In this document: one piece after another, positions 45,301 through 53,985 of the stretch | Layout: every line of letters begins with the position of its first letter | How positions within the stretch are numbered: position 1 is the stretch's first letter | Assembly: GCA_965248805.1 (NCBI GenBank) | Contig: CBDFKJ010000008.1 | Location: forward strand, 624,124-688,123 | Length of the DNA: 64,000 nucleotides | From: CBDFKJ01 sp965248805 | GTDB taxonomy: Bacteria; Pseudomonadota; Alphaproteobacteria; UBA6615 | Direction: 5' to 3' | Translations under genes and position numbers: made by a program | Notes under the pieces: model-generated | The model's input: the letters and a program-made list of their open reading frames with translations, nothing else | Databases searched by the model: none | Told to the model about the DNA's origin: nothing

Positions 45301-46034
45301 CGGCCGCGGCCGCCGTCATCATCGCCGAGCTGCCCGATCCCCGCCTCGGCGACGCCTTCCTGTGGGAATGCCCTTCCGCCCGCGGCTGGCCCGGCACCAT
45401 CGAGAGCGCCGTGCGCTCCGACGACGGCCGGGACGCGCTGGAGGGCGCCGGCGCCTACACCTGGGCCGACCTTGCCACCTGGGACGCCTGGACCTCGTGG
45501 GCGCTTGGCGACGGCGACGACGGCGCCACCGCCATGACCTACACCACCGAGGCCATCGACATCGGCGCCGAGGTGCCGTTCTCGATCGCCTGGGAGGCCG
45601 AGACGGCCGGAAACGTGACGCTGCAGTACCGCACCGCCGACACCGCTTCCGGGCTGGCCACCGCCACCTGGCAGGATAACGCGACGGCCATGCTCATGAC
45701 CGCGCGCCACCTGCAGCTGCGCTGGCAACTGACCGGCGACGGCGCAACCATGCTTAGCCTCGACCACCTCTGCTACACCCTGCTCGGCACCGCCGCCGAG
45801 CAGAAGTTCCTCGACGCCGACACCAGCGACTGGGGCGGTTCGGCGAGCGGCGGGCGCGAGGTGCCGACCACGCTCGCGCGCGTCACCGATATCGACCTCA
45901 CCCTGCAATCGGTCGGCGCCGGCTGGTCGTGGGTGCTCGACAACAAGAACGATCCCACCCGCATCAAGATCTTCGACGGCAGCGGCAATGCCGCCGACGC
46001 CACCGTCGACGCCGTCCTGCACGGCATCGCCTGA
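42337..46034 (+). pseudogene. Phage host specificity protein J (tail tip), single frameshift
   Basis: The first part (42337-44745) has a ubiquitin-like start (LAPGATLADLIAAEWPAG), a hydrophobic patch ALPHLAPAGWGLLTAAGGLS, and beta-rich domains of lambda gpJ type (NPAWLFRWYARGIHIAG, HAEVLTLIAQCGRANPSW). Near 44745 GCCCGCCCCGGGTGCTG needs one more C to read ARPRVLHIALSETLIRI, and the frame then runs to 46034 through fibronectin-like and low-complexity repeats. Repaired, about 1232 residues. It would bind the host receptor. The start TTG at 42337 is tentative; the preceding frame is non-conserved. The C-run makes a sequencing error likely. Confidence 0.85.
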
Positions 46035-46059
46035 CGCTCAAACGAAGGAGAGAGGCTCC

Positions 46060-46722
46060 ATGGCCTGGCCCACCGACGACCTCGCCACCGACCACTTCGA
46101 TGCCGGCGCCGACAGCCCGGCCGACGCCCGGCCCGTGCTCAAGCGGGTGATCGACTACCTCAAGGCGATTATCGCGGCGCTGGGTGTCGCAGGCGGCATC
46201 TGCGAGCTCAACGCCAACGCCAAGGTGCCCGACGGTCGCATCGGCCGCGGCGCCGCCGACGGCGTCGCGCCCCTCGACGCAGCGGGCAAGCTGCCCGTCA
46301 CCCACCTGCCGGACGCCACCACCGACGCCGCCGGCGCCGTGCCGCTCGCAACCGATGCCGAGGCCGAGAACGCCTCCGGGACCGGCGTCCTCCAGGCCCG
46401 CCAGATCGCACTGCGCGCCGCGACCACAGGCCGGGCCGGCGCCGCCGAGCTTGCCACGACCGCGGAAGCGCTCTCCGGACAAGACCAGACGCGCGCCATG
46501 ACACCCTCCGCCACCAAGGCGGCCATCGACGCCGCCATCGCCACCGTGCCCGGCGGTATTACAAACGTCCTTCTCGCGAACACGACCGGCCCCAACCAGG
46601 GACAAGGCAGCATTCTTGTTAAAACGACATACGCGCTCCAAAGAAGCGTCAGTGGCGGAACCGTCACCGTCACCTTGGTCAAGACCAATCACTATGAAGA
46701 GGAAGACGATGATGGTGAGTGA
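46060..46722 (+). CDS. Phage tail fibre-like protein
   Basis: 220 residues, AAGGAG 9 bases before the ATG. It starts MAWPTDDLATDHFDAGADSP and carries the repeat-like INANAKVPDGRIGRG and AEALSGQDQTRAMTPSATKA segments common in tail-fibre stalks, ending in an acidic tail with EEDDDGE. The receptor-binding tip is not recognisable. It is directly downstream of gpJ, the normal position. Confidence 0.7.
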   Translation: MAWPTDDLATDHFDAGADSPADARPVLKRVIDYLKAIIAALGVAGGICELNANAKVPDGRIGRGAADGVAPLDAAGKLPVTHLPDATTDAAGAVPLATDAEAENASGTGVLQARQIALRAATTGRAGAAELATTAEALSGQDQTRAMTPSATKAAIDAAIATVPGGITNVLLANTTGPNQGQGSILVKTTYALQRSVSGGTVTVTLVKTNHYEEEDDDGE

Positions 46723-46837
46723 TCAGCCGCCAGGAGTGCCCTGCTATTTCGGCTCGTCGGCGAGATCGAAGCAGAAGAGCAATGCTATCGAACGCATGGT
46801 GGCAGGAGCGGCCAAGCGGTGCATCGCTTACGTTTGA
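46709..46837 (+). CDS. Small hypothetical phage protein
   Basis: 42 residues from ATG 46709, overlapping the tail-fibre stop: MMVSDQPPGVPCYFGSSARS and a basic end. GGAAG lies 3-8 bases upstream. It is too small for a family call. Real translation is possible but not certain. Confidence 0.35.
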   Translation: MMVSDQPPGVPCYFGSSARSKQKSNAIERMVAGAAKRCIAYV

Positions 46838-46864
46838 AATCCGCGCGCCTTGATGTGACGAGAC

Positions 46865-47179
46865 GTGGTCGCTTCGCATCACTTCCGACTCCTACCATTT
46901 TGTGGGTCAGCACAATATGGTGTGATGGCCCGTCGAGCGGCATACAGACTTGGCTTCTTAGAGTTCTTTCACCGCCCGGCGAGTCGCAATGCTGGCAGTT
47001 GCCCGCCACCCGCGACTGGCCCTGTGGTCCTTCAGGCCGGCGAGGCGATTATTTTCTGTCACGCGCCGCCTGCTCCCTGCAGAATCCACGGAGGCATTGG
47101 TTTGCCCATCCGCGAACTGCGGCGAGTCTGGGGCGTTACACATGGTGAACTGGACGGACCGTGGTGGGACTTGGTTTAG
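46865..47179 (+). CDS. Hypothetical ORF in phage tail-end region
   Basis: 104 codons from a GTG: VASHHFRLLPFCGSAQYGVM, then GEAIIFCHAPPAPCRIHGGI and ending RRVWGVTHGELDGPWWDLV. The codon use is less GC-rich than that of the neighbours, and no ribosome site or homologous pattern was found. The bases 46838-47271 otherwise hold nothing I can support. This may be chance. Confidence 0.25.
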   Translation: MVASHHFRLLPFCGSAQYGVMARRAAYRLGFLEFFHRPASRNAGSCPPPATGPVVLQAGEAIIFCHAPPAPCRIHGGIGLPIRELRRVWGVTHGELDGPWWDLV

Positions 47180-47271
47180 CCGCGTCATCGCCTTACAGGG
47201 CCACGCTGCAAAGAGATTAGCGGCTAGCCTTCACTTGTGTCACGGATCGTGGTGGAGAAGAACCGGCATAC

Positions 47272-47353
47272 CGATTTTCCAGCCTAAAACACGCCGGAAA
47301 TCGGGGCGATTTTCCAGCCTAAAACACGCCGGAAATCGGGGCGATTTTCCAGG
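47272..47353. repeat. 35-bp direct repeat, 2.3 copies
   Basis: Units start at 47272 and 47307 and are identical; a partial third starts at 47342. Each unit contains GGAAATCGGGGCGATTTTCC across the joint, an imperfect palindrome. There are no unique spacers, so it is not CRISPR. Confidence 0.85.
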
Positions 47354-47404
47354 CCATTTGCAAAGACTTTTGTCCCGATTCTGAAAGACTTTTGTCCGCT
47401 TACA
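47272..47404 (-). mobile_element. Solitary IS21-family-like end with multiple terminal repeats
   Basis: Reading inward on the minus strand from 47404: TGTAAGCGGACAAAAGTC, then two copies of a 14-base repeat GGACAAAAGTCTTT (47384-47397 and 47362-47375), then 2.3 copies of a 35-base unit (47272-47353) that begins CGATTTTCC on the plus strand. Multiple terminal repeats and a TGT end are typical of IS21-family ends. No istA or istB follows. The GpA terminase reading frame meets this end at codon GAT|GTA, so the element seems to have cut it. The family call is inference. Confidence 0.45.
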
Positions 47405-48682
47405 TCTAGATCGGCCCAGACGCGGGGGCCGGAGGGGTCGCCCCAGATGACCCGGTAGTCAACTACCCAGGCTTCCTCATCGCGGCCCCAGCCGATCACC
47501 TGCAGCTCCAGCCGGTCGCCCTGCACATCGACGCCGGCGGTGAGCACGGCGACACCCTCGGGCAGATCCTCGCTCCAGTCCTCGCGGCGGTCCATCAGCG
47601 GATCGGCGGGCACGGTGTCCCCGGCCTGGTCCTCCCACGACTCGCCCAGCTTGGTGTTAACCCAGACCTGCAGGCGCGGCGGGTCCTTGTGGACCCGGCC
47701 GTGTTCTATAGCGATCTCGGCCCAGGTCTCCCACGGCGAATAGAGCGCCGAGAGATGGAATCCCGCTGTCCGTCTATCACCCTCGGTCGCCGCCCGCCAT
47801 TCGCCCACTTCGAGCAAGCGCGGCTTGTCGTGCTCCTCGTGCACGCCACCACAGGCCTCGCACACGAGGTGGGCTCGGTCGCGCCGGCCTTCGGGCCAGT
47901 GAATACGCGCCCAAGGTAATCGGCGCCATGTCGCCGCAATGGAGGCAGGGCACATGGTAGTAACGTTGGTCGGATTCCTCGAAGGCCGCCTCGATACGGG
48001 AATAGCCCTTCAGCGTTGGCGTCGAGACCATGAGGGTCTTGCGCCGGCCCTTGAAGGTGGCGGTGCGCTGGATCGCCAGCGCCACCGGGTCGCCCTCGCC
48101 ATCGGCATCGCCGGGATAGCCGTCGACCTCGTCGAGGAACAGGTAGCGCACCGGCGTCGAGCGCAGGCCAATGGCGGAGTTGGCGCCCGTCATCACCAGC
48201 TGGCCGCCGGGAAAGGACTTGCGGAACAGGCTGTTGCCGGTGTCCCGCGAGCGCGGCGTCGCCACCAGGTCGCGCAGCACCGGACTGGACGCGATCAGGG
48301 GATCGATGCGGGTCACTGTGTTCCGGCGCACCATGTCGAGGGACGGCTGGACCAGCATGACGATGCCGGGCGCGTTCTGAATGATGTAGCCCAGCCAGTT
48401 CAGGCCCGCTTCCGTGCCGCCCGTCTGCCCGCCCTTCACCATCACCACGCGCTCGTAGGGACTGCCGGTGGACAGGCAGTCCATGATCTCGCGCAGGTAC
48501 GGCGTGCGGGCGGTGCGCCAGGGGCCGGGTTCGGCGGCGGTGTCTGGCAGCGTGCGGTGGCGGTCGGCCCATTCGGACACCGCGATCTGCGGCTCAGGTC
48601 GCATCGCCTTGCGCCAGGCCCGGTCGATCCGCCCGAGAAAGGGACCGTCGGGCGGTGGGGCGTACACAGGCGCGGTTCGCAC
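47405..48682 (-). pseudogene. Phage terminase large subunit, lambda GpA-like, frameshifted and 3' truncated
   Basis: From MRTAPVYAPPPDGPFLGRID: EPQIAVSEWADRHRTLPDTA, the ATPase motif MVKGGQTGGTEAGLNW, LFLDEVDGYPGDADGEGDPV (Walker B) and the zinc-binding CLHCGDMAPIT. Near 47925 an extra T breaks the frame; correcting it gives ITWARIHWPEGRRD and continues with FHLSALYSPWETWAEIAIEH and LTAGVDVQGDRLELQVIGWG (nuclease domain). The match ends at RVWADLD, where the IS21-like end begins; the last part of the nuclease domain is lost. A second terminase (Mu type) is 10 kb away. Confidence 0.85.
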
Positions 48683-49175
48683 GGAACAGGTCCTGGAGCG
48701 GCATCGAGGCCAGATGCTCCAGGTGCTCGCGCATCAGCCGGTCGAGGACGGCGAAGACGGGTCCTGTCTCGACGCCCAGCTCGGCGGCGATGACGGGAGC
48801 TGAGCGCTGCGCCCAGGCGAGGTGGGCGTCGCGCTCGGCCTTGGCGCGGGCGAAGACGGTTCGCTCGGCTGCCGCGGCGTCGATCAGCATGCCTCTCTCG
48901 CGCTCGTAGGCGAGCCTGGCGCGCTGGGCCTTCACGATCTCGTGCAGGCGGCGGGCCTCGGCGAGGGTTGCCGATTTGCCCGTGGCACCGCCGCCCTTGC
49001 TACGCCGGGCCGGGTCCAGGTTGTCCTCGATCCAGGCGAGCCCGGCGTCCACGTCGATCCGCCCGTCGGCGCGCACCGGCAGGCCCTCGGCGATCAGTTG
49101 CGAGACGCGGCCCCGGGTGAGGCCGACGCGGGCGGCGAACGCGGTCTTGGTCTCGACGGACTTTAGTTTAGGCAT
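48594..49175 (-). CDS. Phage terminase small subunit, Nu1-like
   Basis: 193 residues. The start MPKLKSVETKTAFAARVGLT and RGRVSQLIAEGLPVRADGRI is a helix-turn-helix, followed by a long helix (LHEIVKAQRARLAYERERG). This is the Nu1/terminase small subunit pattern. The end overlaps the large subunit by 89 bases in another frame; the last about 25 residues are not conserved and may be beyond the true protein. It would bind the packaging site. Confidence 0.75.
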   Translation of the reverse strand: MPKLKSVETKTAFAARVGLTRGRVSQLIAEGLPVRADGRIDVDAGLAWIEDNLDPARRSKGGGATGKSATLAEARRLHEIVKAQRARLAYERERGMLIDAAAAERTVFARAKAERDAHLAWAQRSAPVIAAELGVETGPVFAVLDRLMREHLEHLASMPLQDLFRANRACVRPTARRSLSRADRPGLAQGDAT

Positions 49176-49280
49176 TCGCGGGCCTCACGCTGGCCGTGTG
49201 TCGCGCTTGGCACCACCACATGCAAATCCGTCCCACAGGACCCGCTTGGTTGGCGAGAACTACCGAGTATTGACGATCTG

Positions 49281-49457
49281 TCTGGTGGGTTTGGTGGATT
49301 TTGGTGGGTTGATTCCGCCACCCTCCCGTAACTGTCAATTCGCGATTGTAATTGTGAGGGCTGTCGTCTCCCGTACCACTTCGCTTTTCCGACAGCTTGG
49401 GTGACAAACACAGATACTGGCCAGAACAAATCCACTTAATCCACCAAACCCACCAGA
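49281..49457. repeat. 20-bp perfect inverted repeat around a 137-base loop, G-rich arm
   Basis: TCTGGTGGGTTTGGTGGATT (49281-49300) and its exact complement AATCCACCAAACCCACCAGA (49438-49457). The plus-strand arm continues TTGGTGGG and has a run of GG/GGG groups that could fold as a G-quadruplex. It lies in the 300-base gap between the small terminase and primase genes. No gene is supported in that gap. Confidence 0.8.
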
Positions 49458-49474
49458 ATGATTGGGACTCCGCG

Positions 49475-52046
49475 TCACGCACCGACACACTCCGGCACAG
49501 TTTCCGAAACTTCGCTAATCGAAGGCGCTCCGGGTTCCGCGTCCACCAGCCGCCACCGCGCCCGCCCTGCCGACAGCCCTGCTGAGACGAGCTTCAGCCC
49601 TCCGACGATGCGGTTCTGATGTGCACCGATCCACCGGCCGAGCCGTCTGCCGTTGATCGCCCCGCCTTCGCCGGCAATGGCGAGCAGCGCCTCGCGAAAC
49701 TCAGGGTGGACGAACTCGGTGCGGTCGTAGAGCTGGGAGCGTTTCTCCGTCGCCCGGTCGATGAGCTGGTGAACGGTCACACGGTCTGTGCCGACCACAG
49801 CTTGCCACTGGGTCAACACGGCGGCCAGCGCCTCAAGCCTGGGGTCCGTCCCGCGCACGCTCTCCATGGTCTCGCAGGGATCGGCCTCGCCGAGCCAGAC
49901 CAGGGCGTCGCGCACCCAACGCGACCAATCGACGAACGAGCCGAGGGGCGTCGTCTGCTGCGGGCGGCCCGCGATATGGTAGGCGCGCAGGACGGTGAGG
50001 GCGGCGGTGATGTAATCGCCTCGATGCGCCGTCACCATGGCGGCAGGGTCGCGGTCGAAGGCGCGGAGTTCGGGACGCTCCACGCCCGCATCCAGCGTCG
50101 CGCGGACCGCTCGGCGGGTCATGTCGCCTTGCAGGGTGAGATTGTTGCCCGTGGCGAAGATCGCGGCGTTGCTCGGCACCTCCGCGTTCATGGATTTGCC
50201 GAGGATGCGGACTTTGAGGCTGGTCTGCGAGATGGCCTGACAGAGCAACTCGCCGCGCAGCGGCTGCTCGCAGTTGTCGATGGCGATCAGCCCGTCGCCC
50301 GCGATCAGGGCGGCGCCGAGGCGCTTTTCCATCTCCTCCTCGGACTTGCCCTGGGCGATGACCGGCGCGGGGTGCGCGGTGGCGATCAGGCTGGCCAGGT
50401 CGACCAGCAGGGACTTACCGGTCCCGGCGGCCGGCGCGTTGAAGCCATGCAAGGGCGCCGTTGGCAGCGAGCGGCGGATGAGCGCCGTCAGAATGCCCGA
50501 GAGCGCCACCGCGCGGTCAGCCGGCGTCACGAAGGGGAAGGTCGAGATCAGGTCATTGAGGAATGCCAGCGCCTGGCACGCCGTGGTGCGGTCGGGATCG
50601 CGCGGCAGCTCGGGAAAGCGCGCCCCTTGCGGGTCGAACAGAAGTCCGGTGTCGGTATCGTAGCCCGGAAGATCAAGAGTCGTGCCGTCGGAGCGGAGCG
50701 TCGCGCAGTTGGTAATGCCGGTCAGCACCGGCAGGCGCATTGGCCCTCGCGCGCGAGATAGGTCTCTGCGATCCGGTGCGGGCAGTCGGTGTTGACCCAG
50801 TTCATGGCACGCCCATCGAACCGCTCCCAGTGCGCGACCTTGGTGAAGGCCTCGGCCATGTGGTGTGCTTTGACGTGGACGAGGCGCGCCGCATCGATCT
50901 GACGTCCGTTCGAGAGGGCGACGGGCACCATGGCCGGACGCACGACGAGGCTGCCGCGCTGATAGAAGCCCAGATCCGAACGCAGCAGCGCGCGCTCCGC
51001 CTTGTCGATGGTCTCGTGCACGAAGCCCGCGAAGATGCGGATCAAGGGGCGGGTTTCGTCGGCGGATGACGCATGGTCGGATGCCTGCGCCGCGCGCAAG
51101 CGCCAGCCGTTCTGCCGGGCGAGCCAGAACAGCGTACCGACGGTGATGCTGCGCACACCGGCGAAGCTTGTCCACTTCTCGCGCGTGGTCTCGGGATCAT
51201 TCTTCTCCGCCTGCGCCGACCAGGTCTCCCACAGATCGATCCCGTCGGCGCCCAGGGCGGCGTAGAGCGCGAGGCCAACCCTGATCCACTCGTCGTAGGG
51301 CAGATCGTCGTTGAGATCGTCGTTGGGGATATGTGCGAAGGCCTCTTCGACCAGCTCGCGCGGCGGCGTCTCCCGGCGCTTGAGGCCTGCGGCCCTTCGC
51401 CCCTGGCGCTCGATCTCGCGTCGCTCGACAGTGGTCTGGCCGCCCGCCTTTCGCAGGTAGTCCTCGGCCGCCGCGACGAAGGCGGCGCAGCCTTCCCCAT
51501 CCACCGTGGCAACTCCTGCAGCGGCACGTCGAGCGGCGAGAACTCCGGCCAGTGATAGGGGGCCTTGGTGTCGGGATGGATGCCGAACGCCACGAACTGC
51601 TGGCCGGTTGCCAGCACCTCGACGCGCGCCACTGTGCCGTCGAGCCTGTGGAACTCGGGAGTTTGAATCTTGTTGAAGGGGCTCTCGGTCCGAAAGCTCA
51701 GCAGGATCTTCGGTGCGCGCCCGATCCGGTAGGCCGGGGTCATGCCCAGCATCTCCGTGGCGATGCAGGTGAGCCTATGCGCGTGATCCTCGTCCAGCAC
51801 GTCGATGTCGACGCCGACCACATAGCCGCAGAGAAGGCCTGTGTTCGTGCAGTTTCTCTGCGTCTTGGTCCAGCGGGCGATCTTGGCTTCGTCAGCGCCG
51901 GCGCAAATCGTCTCCCAGTTCCTCATCATCGGCCGCTTTCCCGCCGACTTCACCGCGAGATGGGCGCCGGCCACCGGCACCGGGCGATAGCCGTTGCGAT
52001 GAAGCGCGATGCGGAGGCCGGTCAGGTCGTCGCCGAGGTCCGGCAT
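49475..52046 (-). pseudogene. Bifunctional primase-polymerase/helicase, two frameshifts
   Basis: Starts MPDLGDDLTGLRIALHRNGY, a primase-polymerase N-terminus with VVGVDIDVLDEDHAHRLT as acidic site. Near 51510 one A is missing (CCAACGG expected), after which TVDGEGCAAFVAAAEDYLRK leads into a PriCT-2-like domain FAHIPNDDLN with YDEWIRVGLALYAALGADGI. Near 50740 one G is missing (CAATGGCGCC expected), joining EGQWRLPVLTGI to the helicase, with GTGKSLLVDLASLIATA (Walker A) and LIAIDNCEQPLRGELLC. With both bases restored it is about 857 residues. Phage or satellite DNA replication is the likely role. Confidence 0.85.
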
Positions 52047-52050
52047 GCGG

Positions 52051-52362
52051 TTACCTGCGGGCCTCCTGCGCCTCAATCCACCTCAAGAGCGTGCTTTTGC
52101 GGGCGCAGATCAGCGAGCCGATCTTGAAATAAGGCAGTCCCCGTTTGGCGTCGCCGGTCAAGTAGTAAATCTTGCGCCGGTGCTTGACGTCGCCGAACAC
52201 GAACTCGGCGATCTCGTCGGCGCCGCGCAGCAGGTCGTCGCTGAGAGTCGATTGTGGGGGCGCTGGTTTTTGCCCTGTCGGCACGGCCGGCACCTCCGGC
52301 CCGCCGGTGTCAAGATCATCTACTGCCCTGCTCACGGCTAGGTTGGTGGTTCGACGGATCAT
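52051..52362 (-). CDS. Small DNA-binding protein, AlpA/excisionase-like
   Basis: 103 residues from MIRRTTNLAVSRAVDDLDTG. The C-terminal half is a MerR/AlpA-like wing: GDVKHRRKIYYLTGDAKRGL, PYFKIGSLICARKSTLLRW. Such proteins act as excisionase or small regulators next to phage replication genes. It ends 4 bases before the primase start. The N-terminal tail is not conserved. Confidence 0.65.
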   Translation of the reverse strand: MIRRTTNLAVSRAVDDLDTGGPEVPAVPTGQKPAPPQSTLSDDLLRGADEIAEFVFGDVKHRRKIYYLTGDAKRGLPYFKIGSLICARKSTLLRWIEAQEARR

Positions 52363-52375
52363 CGTTTGACGCCTC

Positions 52376-52714
52376 CTATTTGGTTGACAGCAGCTTCCCG
52401 ACGCGCGTGATGTTCTCGAAGAACATCTGCGTGCCCCGGCGGAAGTGCGGGGACCGAATTCCGAGCAGTGGGTGACTGTACGAGAACGAGAAGGCGGCCC
52501 TCGGGCCCGACGGCACCGCGTCCCTATCGAGCAGGATGTCGAAGAGGACCTCCGCCTCGTAATCGTCGCAGAAGAAATGAATGAAGGAATCTCCGAAGTG
52601 CTCGGCGAACCCTTGCCAGTCTTCGGTAGCCCGCTCCACAAGGGCGAGCAGAAGATCGCTCAGCGTGTGTTCGCGGTCGAAAACGATAGGGAGGATAGCC
52701 AGCGCCAAGCAGTC
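52376..52714 (-). CDS. Hypothetical protein, 5' end lost at hsdM joint
   Basis: About 112 residues ending TRVGKLLSTK. Visible sequence: FDREHTLSDLLLALVERATE, WQGFAEHFGDSFIHFFCDDY, then EAEVLFDILLDRDAVPSGPR. The open frame continues to 52765, but those last codons are antisense to hsdM, so the true start is lost or lies before the joint near 52715. No family was recognised. This and the hsdM fragment abut at the same point. Confidence 0.5.
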   Translation of the reverse strand, partial: DCLALAILPIVFDREHTLSDLLLALVERATEDWQGFAEHFGDSFIHFFCDDYEAEVLFDILLDRDAVPSGPRAAFSFSYSHPLLGIRSPHFRRGTQMFFENITRVGKLLSTK

Positions 52715-52715
52715 G

Positions 52716-53963
52716 GGGATCGGCAAGCTGATCGACGAGGCCATGCTTGGCATCGAAAAGGTCAACCCGTCTCTGAAGGGTGTTCTGCCGAAGGACTATG
52801 CCCGCCCGGCGCTCAACGCCGTCATGCTCGGCGAACTTATCGATTTGATTTCGGGCATCGCCATGGGCGAGGGCCGGGACAAGGCCCGCGACGTTCTCGG
52901 CCGGGTCTACGAATACTTTCTCGGACAGTTTGCCGGATCGGAGGGCAAGCGCGGCGGAGAGTTCTACACGCCGCGTTCCGTCGTGCGCACCATGGTCGAG
53001 ATGCTGGAGCCCCACCAGGGCCGAGTATACGACCCCTGCTGCGGATCGGGCGGCATGTTCGTGCAATCCGAAAAGTTCGTCGAATCCCATGAAGGCCACT
53101 TGGGCGACATCGCCATCTATGGCCAGGAGAGCAATTACGTCACCTGGCGCCTTGCCAAGATGAACCTCGCCGTGCGCGGCATCGACGCCGACATCCGTTG
53201 GAATTCCGAAGGGAGTTTCTAAAAGGACGAGCTGCCCGACCTACGCGCCGATTACATCCTCGCCAATCCACCGTTCAACATCTCCGACTGAGGCGGAGAG
53301 CGGCTGCGCGAAGATCCCCGCTGGAAATACGGCATTCCGCCCGCAGGCAACGCCAACTTCGGCTGGCTACAGCATATCCTCCATCATCTCGGCCCCAACG
53401 GCACGGCGGGCGTGGTGCTGGCCAATGGTTCCATGTCCTCTAGCCAGTCGGGAGAGGGTGACATCCGCAAGGCGATGATCGAGGGCGGCGTGGTCGACTG
53501 CGTGATAGCCCTGCCGGGGCAGTTGTTCTATTCCACCCAAATCCCCGCCTGTCTGTGGTTCCTGGCGAAGAACGGGAAGAACGATCGTTTTCGCGACCGG
53601 TCGAGCGAGATCTTGTTCATCGATGGGCGCAAGCTGGGTGTCATGGTCGATCGAACGCGACGCGAGTTCGAGGACGCTGACATCGCCAAGATTGCCGACA
53701 CGTATCACCGCTGGCGCGAAGGCCAGGACTACGAAGACGTTCCGGGTTTTTGCAAATCGGCCGAGTTCGGAGAGATCAGAAAGCACGGTCACGCGCTGAC
53801 CCCCGGTCGCTACGTCGGTGCGGAGGCGCAGGAGGACGATGGCGAGCCTTTCGAGGACAAGATGAAGCGGCTCGTCGCGCAGTTGAGGGAGCAGCAGACC
53901 GAAGCCACCAAGCTGGACGCCGCCATCGCCGCTAATCTCAAGGAGCTCGGGTATGGCGGGTGA
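52716..53963 (+). pseudogene. hsdM: Type I restriction-modification methyltransferase HsdM, 5' truncated, two nonsense codons
   Basis: The match begins at GIGKLIDEAMLGIEKVNPSL, so the N-terminal about 170 residues are missing. It includes FLGQFAGSEGKRGGEFYTPR (SAM region), YDPCCGSGGMFVQSEKF, and NPPFNISD, the catalytic motif. A TAA at 53220-53222 and a TGA at 53289-53291 interrupt the frame before and after NPPF, and the TGA falls where a Trp is expected (SDWGGERL). The rest (GNANFGWLQHILHHLGPNGT, IALPGQLFYSTQIPACLWFL) is clean to 53963. The protein would methylate adenine. It is dead unless the stops are errors. Confidence 0.88.
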
Positions 53964-53985
53964 TTGGCGCCAGACGACGTTGGGG
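53953..53985 (+). pseudogene. hsdS: hsdS start, interrupted by IS630
   Basis: ATG at 53953 opens MAGDWRQTTLG, the typical HsdS beginning, overlapping the hsdM stop by 11 bases. After 11 codons the sequence becomes the IS630 element. No later part of hsdS was recognised on the other side. Confidence 0.65.

Larger units (their letters stand above)
33600..52362. mobile_element. Mosaic, damaged prophage region
   Basis: Four blocks abut: a Mu-like head block on the minus strand (33.6-38.9 kb), a tail block on the plus strand (38.9-46.8 kb), a lambda GpA-like terminase pair (47.4-49.2 kb) and a primase-helicase with a small DNA-binding protein (49.5-52.4 kb), both minus. There are two different terminases. 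No integrase, repressor, capsid, protease or lysin gene was recognised. The gpF-like, tape-measure and GpA genes are truncated at block edges. I infer remnants of at least two phages brought together by rearrangement. Ends are approximate. Confidence 0.75.

Noticed and set aside
47272..47353. Direct repeats as a CRISPR array
   Set aside because: Units are contiguous, only 2.3 copies, and there are no spacers or cas genes.
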